Assembly: GCA_964016885.1 (NCBI GenBank)
Contig: OZ024757.1
Span: 22,297,901-22,361,900, forward strand
Direction: 5' to 3'
DNA from: Eledone cirrhosa
Lineage: Eukaryota > Mollusca > Cephalopoda > Octopoda > Eledonidae
Length of the DNA stretch: 64,000 nt
A model generated the notes under the pieces. That model saw nothing but the letters and a program-made list of their open reading frames with translations, did not search any database and was not told the origin of the DNA. The position numbers were made by a program, and so were the translations under genes. Positions 41,633 to 51,297 of the stretch are shown here, piece after piece; position 1 is the first letter of the stretch; every line of letters starts with the position of its first letter.

Positions 41633-41828
41633 TGAGGGCAGTGAATTGGCAGTATCGGTAGAGGGTTGGACGCCATGCTCTCTAGCATAGTTACGTCCCT
41701 TTACAGTCTGAGTTCAAATCCCGCTGAGGTTAACTTTGCCTTTCATCCTTACAGGGTCGATAAAATAAAGTACCAGCAATGTACTGGGTTATTGCTGGCC
41801 TTGCGCCTAAAGTAGAAACAATTATTAT
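41633..41828 (+). mobile_element. SINE-C, full-length
   Basis: Second of the head-to-tail run; same landmarks. The short link GAGGGCAGTG joins each copy, as if one inserted at, or recombined with, the tail of the last. Confidence 0.92.
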
Positions 41829-41915
41829 TGAGGGCAGTGGATTGGCAAGAGCAGTAGAGCATCAGATAACATGTTTTGTGGCATGTAGTTACAGCCCTTT
41901 ATGTATGAAGTAGAT
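41829..41915 (+). mobile_element. SINE-C, head only
   Basis: GGCAGTGGATTGGCAAGAGC-AGTAGAGCATC, then loses similarity after TTACAGCCCTTTATG. Confidence 0.75.
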
Positions 41916-42213
41916 TAGCTCCACGTGTATATTTCAGACAAATACCAGTTATGGAAGAATACATCAATCGTTTGTTTTCATTTTGAACTGTATCTTCTTC
42001 ACACCTGAAAAGAGGGTAATAACCCTGAAATATTATGTTGAAATATACTGGGTAAAACAATACTTTTTAGGGTTTTATTTGCCATTCTTTGCTGTATATA
42101 TATTTCTACCACATTGTACTGGCTTTCTGAAACTTAAGTCATTTATTATATATCTCACAATGTAGTAGTAACAGTAACAGCAGTGGTAGTAGTAGTGGTA
42201 GTAGTAGAAGTAT

Positions 42214-42325
42214 TTAACCCTTTAATGTTCAAACCGGCCAAAACCGGCCATAATTCTCTACCTCTTTCTGTTGAAACTGGCTGTAACTGGTTGCCCAAAC
42301 TGATATTAAAACTTGTACTCCTGTG
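42214..42325. mobile_element. piggyBac-like MITE (P3), one end only
   Basis: TTAACCCTTTAATGTTCAAA, ACCGGCCATAATTCTCTACC and GAAACTGGCTGTAACTGG match the right half of P2. The copy stops where (TA)n and SINE-A begin. Confidence 0.75.
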
Positions 42326-42335
42326 TTCCGAAATA

Positions 42336-42606
42336 TATATATCATCATCATCATCATCATCATTTTACGTCCGCTTTCCCTGCTTGCAAGGGTGGGACGG
42401 GAACTGATTCTGGCTTGATTTCTACAGCTGGATGCCCTTCCTAACACCAACCTCATTTACAGTGAGTGCTGGGTGCTTTTTTGTCGTGGCACCTCCACGA
42501 CCACTTTACAGTGGAATGATATGGACCCCAGTCCCTATCATCTCATTTCTACAGCTGAGTAAACTGGAGCAATGTGAAATAAAGTGTCTTGCTCAAGGAA
42601 ACAACA
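42336..42606 (-). mobile_element. SINE-A, head replaced by microsatellite
   Basis: (ATC)n tail through TCTTGCTCAAGGAAACAACA, then directly (TA)n/(CA)n where the B box should follow. Confidence 0.88.
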
Positions 42607-42672
42607 CATATATATATACACACACACATGCAAATATATATATATATATATATATATACACATGCAAATATG

Positions 42673-42704
<32 letters not shown>

Positions 42705-42726
42705 CACATGCAAATATGTATGTATA

Positions 42727-42804
<78 letters not shown>

Positions 42805-42805
42805 A
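42607..42805. repeat. (TA)n/(CA)n/(GA)n compound microsatellite
   Basis: ACACATGCAAATATATATAT recurs about every 50 bp, ending in (GA)n at 42765-42802. The 169-aa frame across SINE-A and this tract is an artefact. Confidence 0.92.
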
Positions 42806-43340
42806 GGACAACATTTTCCTCCTCTTCCCCAGTCAAGTATTAAGTTTAACGTCTCATGGAAAACACAGTCCCATTCCAGGCCGAGCTTCCATTGGAAATC
42901 TGAGTCATCTTTATTTCCATTTCATTAAAAGAAGTCTTTAGGCTAATCTCTCCTCTTTTTATAGTTTTTAAGTTCAACAATGACAATAGCAATAACAACA
43001 GCAACAACAATCATAATAATAAGGATTATAATAAAAGACAATAAGAATGATAATGATGACTCTTACATCAGCACAAAACCATAAAATTGTAGAGGGTGGG
43101 GGTAGAGGGTGGGAGTTAAGGGGTGACGGAGGAATGGGTAGATGGATGGATTTATATAAGATAAGTAGGTAGGTAAATAAAATGGATGGGTGTTGGTTGG
43201 ATGGGTAGATAGATAGATGGTTTGTGGAAGAACAGCAGTCACCCATACCAGTCTCTCCTCTCTCCATGCGACTGATGTTGTCCAAGGGAAAGGTAAAGGC
43301 TGATACAGCTTGGCACCGGAAACATGACAACTCCATTATC
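42806..43340. other. Unassigned, with AAC/AAT triplets
   Basis: 42978-43065 carries (AAC)/(AAT)-type triplets; 43085-43215 is GGT/GGAT-rich. Confidence 0.4.
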
Positions 43341-43344
43341 TACC

Positions 43345-43472
43345 TGAATGATCTGGAGCAATGGGAAATAAAGTGTCTTGTTCAAGGACACAACATACCC
43401 TATCACCCAGTCTGGGAATCAAACTCACAATCTCACAATTAAGAACCCAACACTAACCACTAAGCCATACTT
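43345..43472 (-). mobile_element. SINE-B/A-type tRNA head region
   Basis: ATCTGGAGCAATGGGAAATA, AAGTGTCTTGTTCAAGGACA, GGGAATCAAACTCACAATC and CACTAACCACTAAGCCATA in minus orientation. The LINE-like tail is absent. Confidence 0.75.
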
Positions 43473-43547
43473 CTTCACCTTGGAACAAGTAATAGCAATA
43501 GTGATATGTAATTTTTAATCCAAACAAAGTCCCACAACAAAAATAAA

Positions 43548-44190
43548 TAATTGTTTCTACTTTTTGGCACAAGGCCAGCAATTATCCCAGTGTATTACTG
43601 GTACTTTATCTTATCGACCCTGTAAGGATGAAAGGCAAAGTTAACCTCGGTGGGATTTGAACTCAGACCGTAAAGGGCCGGAACTCTTTGATGTAAAGCA
43701 TGGCGTCCAACCCTGTAAGGATGAAAGGCAAAGTTAACCTCAGCGGGATTTGAACTCAGACCGTAAAGGGCCGGAACTCTTTGATGTAAAGCATGCCGTC
43801 CAACCCTGTAAGGATGAAAGGCAAAGTTAACCTCGGCGGGATTTGAACTCAGACCATAAAGGGCCGAAACTCTTTGCTGTAAAGCATGGCGTCCAACCCT
43901 GTAAGGATGAAAGGCAAAGTTAACCTCGGCGGGATTTGAACTCAGACCATAAAGGGCCGAAACTCTTTGATGTAAAGCATGCCGTCCAACCCTGTAAGGA
44001 TGAAAGGCAAAGTTAACCTCGGCGGGATTTGAACTCAGACTGTAAAGGGCCGGAACTCTTTGATGTAAAGCATGGCGTCCAACCCTGTAAGGATGAAAGG
44101 CAAAGTTAACCTCGGCGGGATTTGAACTCAGACCGTAAAGGGCCGGAACTCTTTGATGTAAAGCATGGCGTCCAACCCTCTAACAATAAA
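43548..44190 (-). mobile_element. SINE-C with six-unit 93-bp internal expansion
   Basis: A normal tail and GGTCGATAAGATAAAGTACC block (43548-43617) is followed by six head-to-tail units of exactly 93 bp starting at 43618, 43711, 43804, 43897, 43990 and 44083. Each holds CCTGTAAGGATGAAAGGC, the B box (GGATTTGAACTCAGACC) and ATGTAAAGCATGGCGTCCAA. The A-box head is missing after the last unit. The units differ at only a few sites. Confidence 0.95.
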
Positions 44191-44329
44191 AAAAAGTATA
44201 ATGTTGATTTAAATTTCGAATTTGTGGCAGAAAGAACATGTGAGAAATGGTTGTTGGGGAAGGGTTGGGGTAAAAACAACAGTCTCATTATTTCTAGAGT
44301 CCAGCTGGAAATAGCAAGCCTAATCTATT
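44191..44329. other. Unassigned spacer
   Basis: No feature recognised. Confidence 0.3.
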
Positions 44330-44780
44330 ATTACGGGGTCGATAAAATAAAGTACCAGTAATGCACTGGGTAATTGCTGGCCTTGTGCCTAACGTAGAAA
44401 CAATTATTGGCAGTGGATTGGCAGTATCGGTAGAGGGTCGGACGCCATGCTTCCCAGCATAGTTACGTCCCTTTACGATCTGAGTTCAAATCCCGCCGAG
44501 GTTGACTTTACCTTTCATCCTTACGGGGTCGATAAAAATAAAGTACCAGTAATGCACTGGGTAATTGCTGGCCTTGTGCCTAAAGTAGAAACAATTATTG
44601 GCAGTATCGGTAGAACGCCAGACACCTTGTTTATAGCAAACAGTTACGGCTCTTTATGGTCTGAGTTCAAATCCCGCCGAGATTAACTTTGCCTTTCATC
44701 GTTATAGGGTCAATAAAATAAAGTACCAGTAATGCACTGAGGTAACTGCTGGCCTTGTGCCTAAATTAGAAACAATTATT
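44330..44780 (+). mobile_element. SINE-C run: one tail fragment and two full copies
   Basis: Tail-only 44330-44405, full copy 44406-44597, full copy 44598-44780. Each copy begins directly at the CAATTATT end of the previous one. Confidence 0.9.
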
Positions 44781-44914
44781 ATTATTATATTGCCCGTTTT
44801 CATTGTATTACTGAGCACAGATCTGTGTGCCTTGGGCATGTGCAGTGTGGTTATTGGTGGTGTTTCTTCTATTGTACTCTTCGAAATATGTGTGTGGTGC
44901 CTAGTAGAAACAAT
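44781..44914. other. Unassigned spacer
   Basis: Includes GAGCACAGATCTGTGTGCCT, a short inverted repeat. Nothing else recognised. Confidence 0.3.
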
Positions 44915-45205
44915 TATTATAAAATAAAATAAAGCACCAGTAATTCACTGGGGTAATTGCTGGCCTTGAGCCAAAGTAGAGACATTATTAATATTATTAT
45001 TTGGTTTTGTCAACATTACGATTGACAGTATTGGTAGCGAGTCGGACGCCATGCTTTGCAGCATAGTTACGTCCCTTTACTGTCGTAAGTTCAAATCCCA
45101 CCGATGTTAACTTTGCCTTTCATCCTTACGGGGGTTGATAAAATAAAGTACCAGTAATGTACTGGGGGTAATTGCTGGCCTTGTGCCAAAAGTAGAAACA
45201 ATTAT
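44915..45205 (+). mobile_element. SINE-C tail fragment and diverged full copy
   Basis: 44925-44990 is tail-only. 45018-45205 runs GACAGTATTGGTAGCGAGTC to AGTAGAAACAATTATGA. Confidence 0.85.
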
Positions 45206-45445
45206 GATTCACAAGCTCCTTTATCTGGTTATTTTGTCTTTGCTAATTACATCCTTCCAACACAACAGACATATAAACAGAAATATAAACATAAAATAAA
45301 TATAAATTAAAATCCAATAATTAAAAACAATCTGAGATTGATGAAGGTTATTGTTCATTGTTTAATTTTTTGGCTAAAATTTCTAATTAATGGTTAGGTG
45401 ATATAGAGAAGGAGACAGAGATTTGGTGTGGTGTGGTGTGTTGGG
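45206..45445. other. Unassigned AT-rich spacer
   Basis: No feature recognised. Confidence 0.3.
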
Positions 45446-46134
45446 GGATCACCAGCAACACCAACAACATCAAACACTAATAACAACAGAAACAACAACA
45501 AAGTCATTCAACAACACTACCAATGTCATCAACACTAATATCAACCACCAACAACTTCAACAGCAACAAGAACACCAACAATACCAACGTCACCAACGCC
45601 TTCAACATTAATATCAACTGCCAACACCAACACCACCACTAATAACACCAACACCTCCACCACCACTACCACTAACAACACCAACAACAGCACACTACCA
45701 ACACCACCACTAACAACAACAACAACAACACCAACAGTACAGTACCAACACCACCACTAACAACACCAACACCCCCACCACCACCACCACTACCAACACC
45801 AACACTAACAACAGCACAGTACCAACACCACCACTAACAACAACACCAACACCAACACCACCACTACCAACACCACCACCACCACTAACAACACCTCCAC
45901 CACCACTACCAACACCAACACCAACAATAATAATAGCAGCTCAGTATCAACACCACCAGAAATAAGAACACCCCCAACACCAACAGCAACACCAACAATA
46001 ACAACACCAACAACAACAACACAGTACCACCACCACCACTAACAACAACAACACCACCACTAACAACAACAACACCAACACCACAACCAACAACAACAAC
46101 AACACCAATAACAACACTAGAAACACACCAACAA
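45446..46134. repeat. (ACC)/(AAC) trinucleotide tract of about 690 bp
   Basis: Mostly CAACACCACC, ACTAACAACA and CACCAACA words. A loose repeat around CACTACCAACACC is visible. A 62-aa frame inside is not a gene. Confidence 0.93.
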
Positions 46135-46250
46135 CACCTCAGAATTGGTAGATCATCAGATAATATACCATTGTGTTTAGTATTTGTTCTGGTTCTTTAC
46201 ATTCGGCTGAGGTCAACTTTGCCTTTAATCCTTTCAAGGTCGATAAAATA
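46135..46250 (+). mobile_element. SINE-C-like, diverged
   Basis: GAATTGGTAGATCATCAGAT, CTGAGGTCAACTTTGCCTTT and AAGGTCGATAAAATAAAATA. The tail appears again at 46386-46412 after a TGG/TAG triplet insertion. Confidence 0.75.
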
Positions 46251-46417
46251 AAATACCAGTAATACATGGCAGTGGTGGTGATGGGAAAGCTGGTGGTGTT
46301 GATAGTGTTTTTGGTGGTAGTAGTAATAGTAGTAGTAGTATTTATGGTGGTGAGGATGGCAGAACTTCCCCCGACCATTCAAAATAATTTGCTGGCCTTG
46401 TACGTGAATTAGAAACC

Positions 46418-46535
46418 AATCCCGCCGAGGTTAACTTTGCCTTTCATCCTTACGGGGGTCGATAAAATAAAGTACCAGTAATGCACTGGGATAATTGCTG
46501 GCCTTGTGCCAAAAAGTAGAAACAATTATTATTAT
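46418..46535 (+). mobile_element. SINE-C, headless
   Basis: Starts inside the B box (AATCCCGCCGAGG) and ends with TAGAAACAATTATTATT. Confidence 0.88.
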
Positions 46536-46549
46536 TATTATTATAAAGG

Positions 46550-46703
46550 AAGTAGATTGACTGAATTGGTAGAGCGTCGGACAACATACTTTGCAGCATA
46601 GAGTTACATCCCTTTACGTTCTGAGTTCGAATCCTTCCAAGGTTAGCTTTGTCTTTCATCTTTACAGGGTTGATAAAATGAAGTACCAGTAATGCACTGG
46701 GAG
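46550..46703 (+). mobile_element. SINE-C, tail missing
   Basis: GACTGAATTGGTAGAGCGTC to AGTACCAGTAATGCACTGGG, where the TTAA MITE begins: the MITE seems to have inserted into or next to the SINE tail. Confidence 0.82.
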
Positions 46704-46705
46704 AT

Positions 46706-47701
46706 TTAACCCTTTAATGTTCAAACCGGCCAGAATTCTCTACCTCATTCTGTTGAAACTGGCTGTAACTGGTCACTCAAACTGATGTTAAGGTATTGTT
46801 CTCAAAATAAATAATTTCAAAATCTCATAGATTCGATATTATGTGAGATATTTATGTGAGGTAAAGCCTTTACCATGAAAATATAATAGTATATATAGAG
46901 TAATGTGAATGTTATGTGAGGTATTATGTGAGGTAAAGCCTTTACCATGAAAATATAATAGTATATATAGAGTAATGTGAATGTTATGTGAGATATTATG
47001 TGAGGTAAAGCCTTTACCATGAAAATATAATAGTATATATAGAGTAATGTGAATGTTATGTGAGATATTATGTGAGGTAAAGCCTTTACCATGAAAATAT
47101 AATAGTATATATAGAGTAATGTGAATGTTATGTAAGATATTATGTGAGGTAAAGCCTTTACCATGAACATATAATAATATATATAGAGTAATGTGAATGT
47201 TATGTGAGATATTATGTGAGGTAAAGCCTTTACCAAGAAAATATAATATATATAGAGTAATGTGAATGTTATGTGAGATATTATGTGAGGTAAAGCCTTT
47301 ACCATGAAAATATAATAGTATATATAGAGTAATGTGAATGTTATGCGAGATATTATGTGGGGTAAAGCCTTTACCATGAAAATATAATAGTATATATAGA
47401 GTAATGTGAGATATTATGTGAGGTAAAGCATTTACCATGAAAATATAATAGTATATATAGAGTAATGTGAATGTTATGCGAGATATTATGTGAGGTAAAG
47501 CCTTTACCATGAAAATATAATAATATATATAGAGTAATGTGAATGTTATGTGAGATATTATGTGAGGTAAAGCCTTTACCATGAAAATATAATAGTATAT
47601 ATAGAGTATTGTGAATGTTATGTCAGGTATTATGTGAGGTAAAGCATTTACCATGAAAATATAATAGTATATATAGAGTATTGTGAATGCTAAAGGGTTA
47701 A
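46706..47701. mobile_element. piggyBac-like TTAA MITE (P4) with 72-bp internal array
   Basis: TTAACCCTTTAATGTTCAAA at the left and GAATGCTAAAGGGTTAA at the right. From about 46840 to 47690 the sub-terminal segment is repeated about 12 times in units of 72 bp (starts at 46911, 46983, 47055, 47127, 47199): GTTATGTGAGATATTATGTG, AGGTAAAGCCTTTACCATGA, AAATATAATAGTATATATAG, AGTAATGTGAAT. One unit is 3 bp shorter and one lacks the GAATGTT part. Minus-strand frames of 271 and 186 aa come from 72 being a multiple of three. Confidence 0.93.
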
Positions 47702-47756
47702 TATTACATAATAGAAAACAGCATTTTCTCCTTCCCCCAAATTGTTGGCTTATTAT

Positions 47757-47965
47757 TACTATTAGTAAGGCGGTGGATTGGCAGTCTCAGTAGCGGGTCG
47801 GACGCCATGCTTTGCCGCATAGAGTTACGCCCTTTTGCATTCTGAGTTCAAATCCCGCCTAGTTTAACCTTGCCTTTCATCCTTACGGGGTCGATAAAAT
47901 AAAGGTACCAGTAATGCACCGGGTAATTGCTGGCCTTGAGCCAAGAGTAGAAACAATTATTACTA
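47757..47965 (+). mobile_element. SINE-C, full-length
   Basis: GGCGGTGGATTGGCAGTCTC to AGTAGAAACAATTATTACTA. Confidence 0.9.
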
Positions 47966-48185
47966 TTAGTAGTATCTAAGGTAGAAATGGTGGTACCCTT
48001 CACCTCAACACACTTTGCTGGCCTTGTGTCTAATTCAGAAATCGATATTTATAAAATAACATCCTAGAATCACACAACTCTCTGAACCTTCCCCTCTCCA
48101 AATCCATGTGTTATTGTAGCATTATTTTACAGTTTCCTTCCTGGGAGAATCAACAACTAATTTTAGACAGTTTTATTCTCTTTAA
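47966..48185. other. Unassigned spacer
   Basis: A short SINE-C-like tail phrase GCTGGCCTTGTGTC lies at 48013. Otherwise nothing recognised. Confidence 0.35.
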
Positions 48186-48836
48186 TAAAAACCCCACCAC
48201 AACCACCACATCCTAGTTTCACAACCACCACATCCCAGCCCCACAACCACCACATCCCAGTTTGACAACCACCACATGTCAGCCTCACTACCATCACACC
48301 CCAGCCTCACAACCACCACGTCCCAGTTTCACAACCACCACATCCATCCCCACAACCACCACATCCCAGTCTCACAACCACCACATGCCAGTTTGACAAC
48401 CACCACATGTCAGCCTCACTACCATCACACCCCAGCCTCACAACCACCACGTCCCAGTTTCACAACCACCACATCCATCCCCACAACCACCACATCCCAG
48501 TCTCACAACCACCACATCCCAGTTTGACAACCACCACACCCCAGCCTCACAACCACCATATCACACCCCAGCCCCACAACCATCACACCCCAGCCTCACA
48601 ACCACCATATCACACCCCAGCCCCACAACCACCACATCACACCCCAGCCCCACAACCACCACACCCCAGCCTTACAACCACCACACCCCAGCTTCACAAC
48701 CACCACACCCATATCCCAGCCCCACAACCACCACACCACAGCCTCACAACCACCACACCCAGCCCCACAACATCCCACTCCAGCCCCACAACCACCACAT
48801 CACACCCCAGCTCCACAACCACCACTTCCCAGCCCC
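48186..48836. repeat. 22-bp CACAACCACC array with higher-order structure
   Basis: The basic unit is CACAACCACCACATCCCAGT-CT with variable last bases. A six-unit block of 131 bp (from GTTTGACAACCACCACATGT) appears twice in a row, at 48260 and 48391. The proline/threonine-rich frames are by-products. Confidence 0.9.
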
Positions 48837-49025
48837 ATTTTTTTAATGTCTTTTTCTGGTCTGTAATTTTAATCTCTTGTCTTACATGGAAAGGTGGAGG
48901 TGGTCATTTATTTTATTTAGATTTATTTAAAATCTATTTAAAATTCATTTAATTCTGAATGAGAAAAGATTGGTGTGTGTGAGTGTGAGTGAGTGTGTGT
49001 GTTTCTCATTTTGTTCAGTTTTACA
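48837..49025. other. Unassigned spacer
   Basis: T-rich with (TG)n at 48972-49002. Confidence 0.4.
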
Positions 49026-49405
49026 TTTGGTGGTGGGCGGTGGTGGTGGTGTTAGTGTAAGTAGTAGTGATGGTGATGATGGTGGTGGTGGAACAGAGTT
49101 AGGGGTGGTGTTAGGGGTGGTGGCAGTGATGGTGGTGGCAGTGGTGGTGATGGTGGTGGCAGTGGTGGTGATGGTGGTGGCAGTGGTGGTGATGGTGGTG
49201 GCAGTGGTGGTGATGGTGGAGGCAGTGGTGGTGGTGGTGGTGGTGATTGCCATAACACCATGAGAGAATGAGGAAGTATGAAGATGGAATGGTGGGGGTG
49301 GGGGGTTGTTGGTGGTATTGGGTGGAGGTGGTGTTAATGTTGGTAGTGATGGAGGTGGCAGAGGTGGTGTTAATGGTGGTGGTGGTGGAGGTGGCAACAG
49401 AGATG
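49026..49405. repeat. (GGT)n-rich tract with 21-bp units
   Basis: GGCAGTGGTGGTGATGGTGG recurs every 21 bp at about 49134-49230. GGTGG/GTT words continue to 49400. The plus strand is G-rich, the minus C-rich. Confidence 0.9.
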
Positions 49406-49509
49406 GTTGCGTCACAAAGATGAGCATGAAATTAATGTAATGTGTTGATATTTGATATATCTTTCCACAGATGCAGCAGTGGCTGTTTGAAATGACAGTT
49501 ATTATCTTA

Positions 49510-49545
<36 letters not shown>
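49406..49545. other. Short unique spacer and (TA)n
   Basis: TTTCCACAG precedes an ATG at 49471, but the frame needed by the candidate gene meets TGA after six codons. (TA)n 49521-49544. Confidence 0.35.
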
Positions 49546-49547
<2 letters not shown>

Positions 49548-49578
49548 GATCAAAAGATGGTTAAAGGAGTTCCATGTA

Positions 49579-49645
49579 TTTTATTATGCACATTTCAAAA
49601 ACAAACATCATCATGCAATAATATTTGTGTTTTCATCAGATAAAA
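49579..49645 (-). ncRNA. Type-I hammerhead ribozyme candidate H9
   Basis: Minus strand: TTTTAT (complement of 49640-49645) pairs with ATAAAA (complement of 49579-49584). CTGATGA is the complement of 49633-49639. Stem II joins AAACACAAA-type with TTTGTTTTT-type sequence. GAAA is the complement of 49593-49596, stem III ATGTGCAT is nearly palindromic, cleavage after UA. Confidence 0.72.
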
Positions 49646-49815
49646 CAGGAGAACATGATATGAAGGCTAAAAAACACTTGTGGATAGTGCAGTTTTAAAT
49701 CAACATATGTTGATTTAAAACTGATTTAAAACTGCACTATCCACAAGTGTTTTAAAACTAATTTAAAACTGCACTATCCACAAGTGTTTTTTAGCCTTCA
49801 TATCATGTTCTCCTG

Positions 49816-49882
49816 TTTTATCTGATGAAAACACAAATATTATTGCATGATGATGTTTGTTTTTGAAATGCGCATAATAAAA
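49816..49882 (+). ncRNA. Type-I hammerhead ribozyme candidate H10
   Basis: Stem I TTTTAT (49816-49821) with ATAAAA (49877-49882). Core 49822-49828. Stem II 49829-49864 with one mismatch and G-U pairs. GAAA 49865-49868. Stem III ATGCGCAT (49868-49875) is a perfect 8-base palindrome, ideal for dimer pairing. Cleavage after A49876. Confidence 0.78.
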
Positions 49883-49915
49883 TACATGGAACTCCTTTAA
49901 CCATCTTTTGATCTT

Positions 49916-50005
49916 ATATTATGTATACTCCAGTCCTACAAACTGTAGAGTGCTTCTTATCCGATATCTGCATTGCTTTATTGTACTACAATAAAACTCA
50001 CCTCC

Positions 50006-50050
<45 letters not shown>

Positions 50051-50258
50051 ATATATACACAATAGTACAGCATAGTCGAAGTTCGAGCCGCAGCTAAGCC
50101 AACAAATGCCTTCAGCAGTGCAGCCAAGCACTCAATGAGGAATAGACCTCAGAGTAATAACATACAGTTTAAAGGGCTTCGCAAATTGAAGATAGCGACC
50201 GCTAATTCAGCCGCGTTATCTGTAGCAACGAAAGAACTGACTAGTGAGAAAAGGAAAT

Positions 50259-50260
<2 letters not shown>
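49916..50260. other. Unassigned, with (TA)n
   Basis: (TA)n 50009-50046. 50060-50240 has normal complexity (GAAGTTCGAGCCGCAGC, ACTCAATGAGGAATAGACCT) but I cannot assign it; no open frame. Confidence 0.35.
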
Positions 50261-50295
<35 letters not shown>

Positions 50296-50408
50296 AAAAT
50301 ATACATACATATATGCACATATCTGTATATATAACATACCTGGACCGTCTCTTCGAAATTACTGAATATCCAAGTGAGGTTTCTGTAAATCCGAAATATA
50401 TATATATA

Positions 50409-50443
<35 letters not shown>

Positions 50444-50464
50444 GTAAATATATATATATATATA
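50261..50464. repeat. (CA)n/(TA)n/(TG)n tracts
   Basis: Dinucleotide runs at 50261-50300 and 50398-50464. Confidence 0.85.
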
Positions 50465-50465
50465 G

Positions 50466-50863
50466 TGAAGGCACATGGCTTAGTGGTTAGAGCATTGGGC
50501 TTGCAATCGAAAGGTTGTGAGTTCAATTCTCAGACCGGGTGATGTGTTGTTTCCTTGATCAAGACACTTTATTTCACATTGCTCCAGTTTACACAGCTGT
50601 AGAAATGAGATGATAGGGACTGGGGTCCCTATCATTCCACTGCAAAGTGGTCGTGGTGGTGCCACGGAAAAAAAGCACCCAGCACTCACTGTAAATGAGG
50701 TTGGTGTTAGGAAGGGCATCCAGCTGTAGAAATTAAGCCAAAATTAGTTCTCGTATGAGCAAGACAAGGTCAGCCAACCGGACACTGCCCACAACAGGAC
50801 AACCCGTCTAACCCATGCTAGCATGGAAGAACGGACGTAAAACGGTGATGATGATGATGATGA
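50466..50863 (+). mobile_element. SINE-A, complete, with longer tail variant
   Basis: GAAGGCACATGGCTTAGTGG head, B box, CTTGATCAAGACACTTTATT, GTGGTCGTGGTGGTGCCACG, GGAAGGGCATCCAGCTGTAG. The end CAACCCGTCTAACCCATGCT-AGCATGG and GACGTAAAACGGTGATGATG matches the LINE at 1527-1840 more closely than the tail of 11231 does. Confidence 0.92.
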
Positions 50864-50916
50864 TAGTTGTATTAGTTGTGGTATCTATCTCTCTCTCATA
50901 TATATATATATATATA
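50864..50916. repeat. (TA)n and short spacer
   Basis: TA run between the SINE tail and the foldback copy. Confidence 0.85.
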
Positions 50917-51140
50917 GGAAAATGTATGACCCCCGACGGCAGAGCTCAAGCCGTTTCGACGGCTATTTCTGGAGTAAATAAGAATTTTTAGAAAAAATTC
51001 TAATTTAGTCCAGAAATAGCCGTCGAAACAGCTTGAGCTCTGCCGTCGGGGTCATACATTTTCCTATTACCCACTCTACTACCCTAAGTATTGAGTACTC
51101 TGGTGCGTTATGGTCCATCTGGTTCCTTACCACAACTTCT
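50917..51140. mobile_element. Foldback element, CGACGG family, copy 3
   Basis: Arms with ATGTATGACCCCCGACGGCA-GAGCTCAAGCCGT and complement. The outer right flank TATTACCCACTCTACTACCC to GGTTCCTTACCACAAC is present only on the right, so this copy lost its outer left arm. An inner AGAATTTTTAGAAAAAATTCT hairpin sits at the centre. Confidence 0.8.
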
Positions 51141-51203
51141 TTGTTATATATATATATATACATACATATATATATATATACATACATATATATATATATA
51201 TAA

Positions 51204-51271
<68 letters not shown>

Positions 51272-51297
51272 GTATATATATATGTACATGTATATAT
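51141..51297. repeat. (TA)n/(TACA)n
   Basis: Continuous TA/TACA repeats; overlapping frames are artefacts. Confidence 0.95.

Larger units (their letters stand above)
49546..49915. mobile_element. Inverted pair of hammerhead-carrying elements, long hairpin
   Basis: AAGATCAAAAGATGGTTAAA at the left and its complement ending at 49915 bound two near-identical arms of about 180 bp. The centre has a partially doubled AACTGCACTATCCACAAGTG. Ribozymes H9 (minus) and H10 (plus) lie in the arms, facing outward. (TA)n on the left; no ORF. Confidence 0.85.

Noticed and set aside
46839..47654. 271-aa minus-strand open frame
   Set aside because: Translation of the 72-bp MITE array; the single-copy family members are non-coding.
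49471..49505. Possible exon MQQWLFEMTVI after TTTCCACAG
   Set aside because: The frame needed to join the other candidates stops after six codons, and no GT donor precedes the (CA)n.
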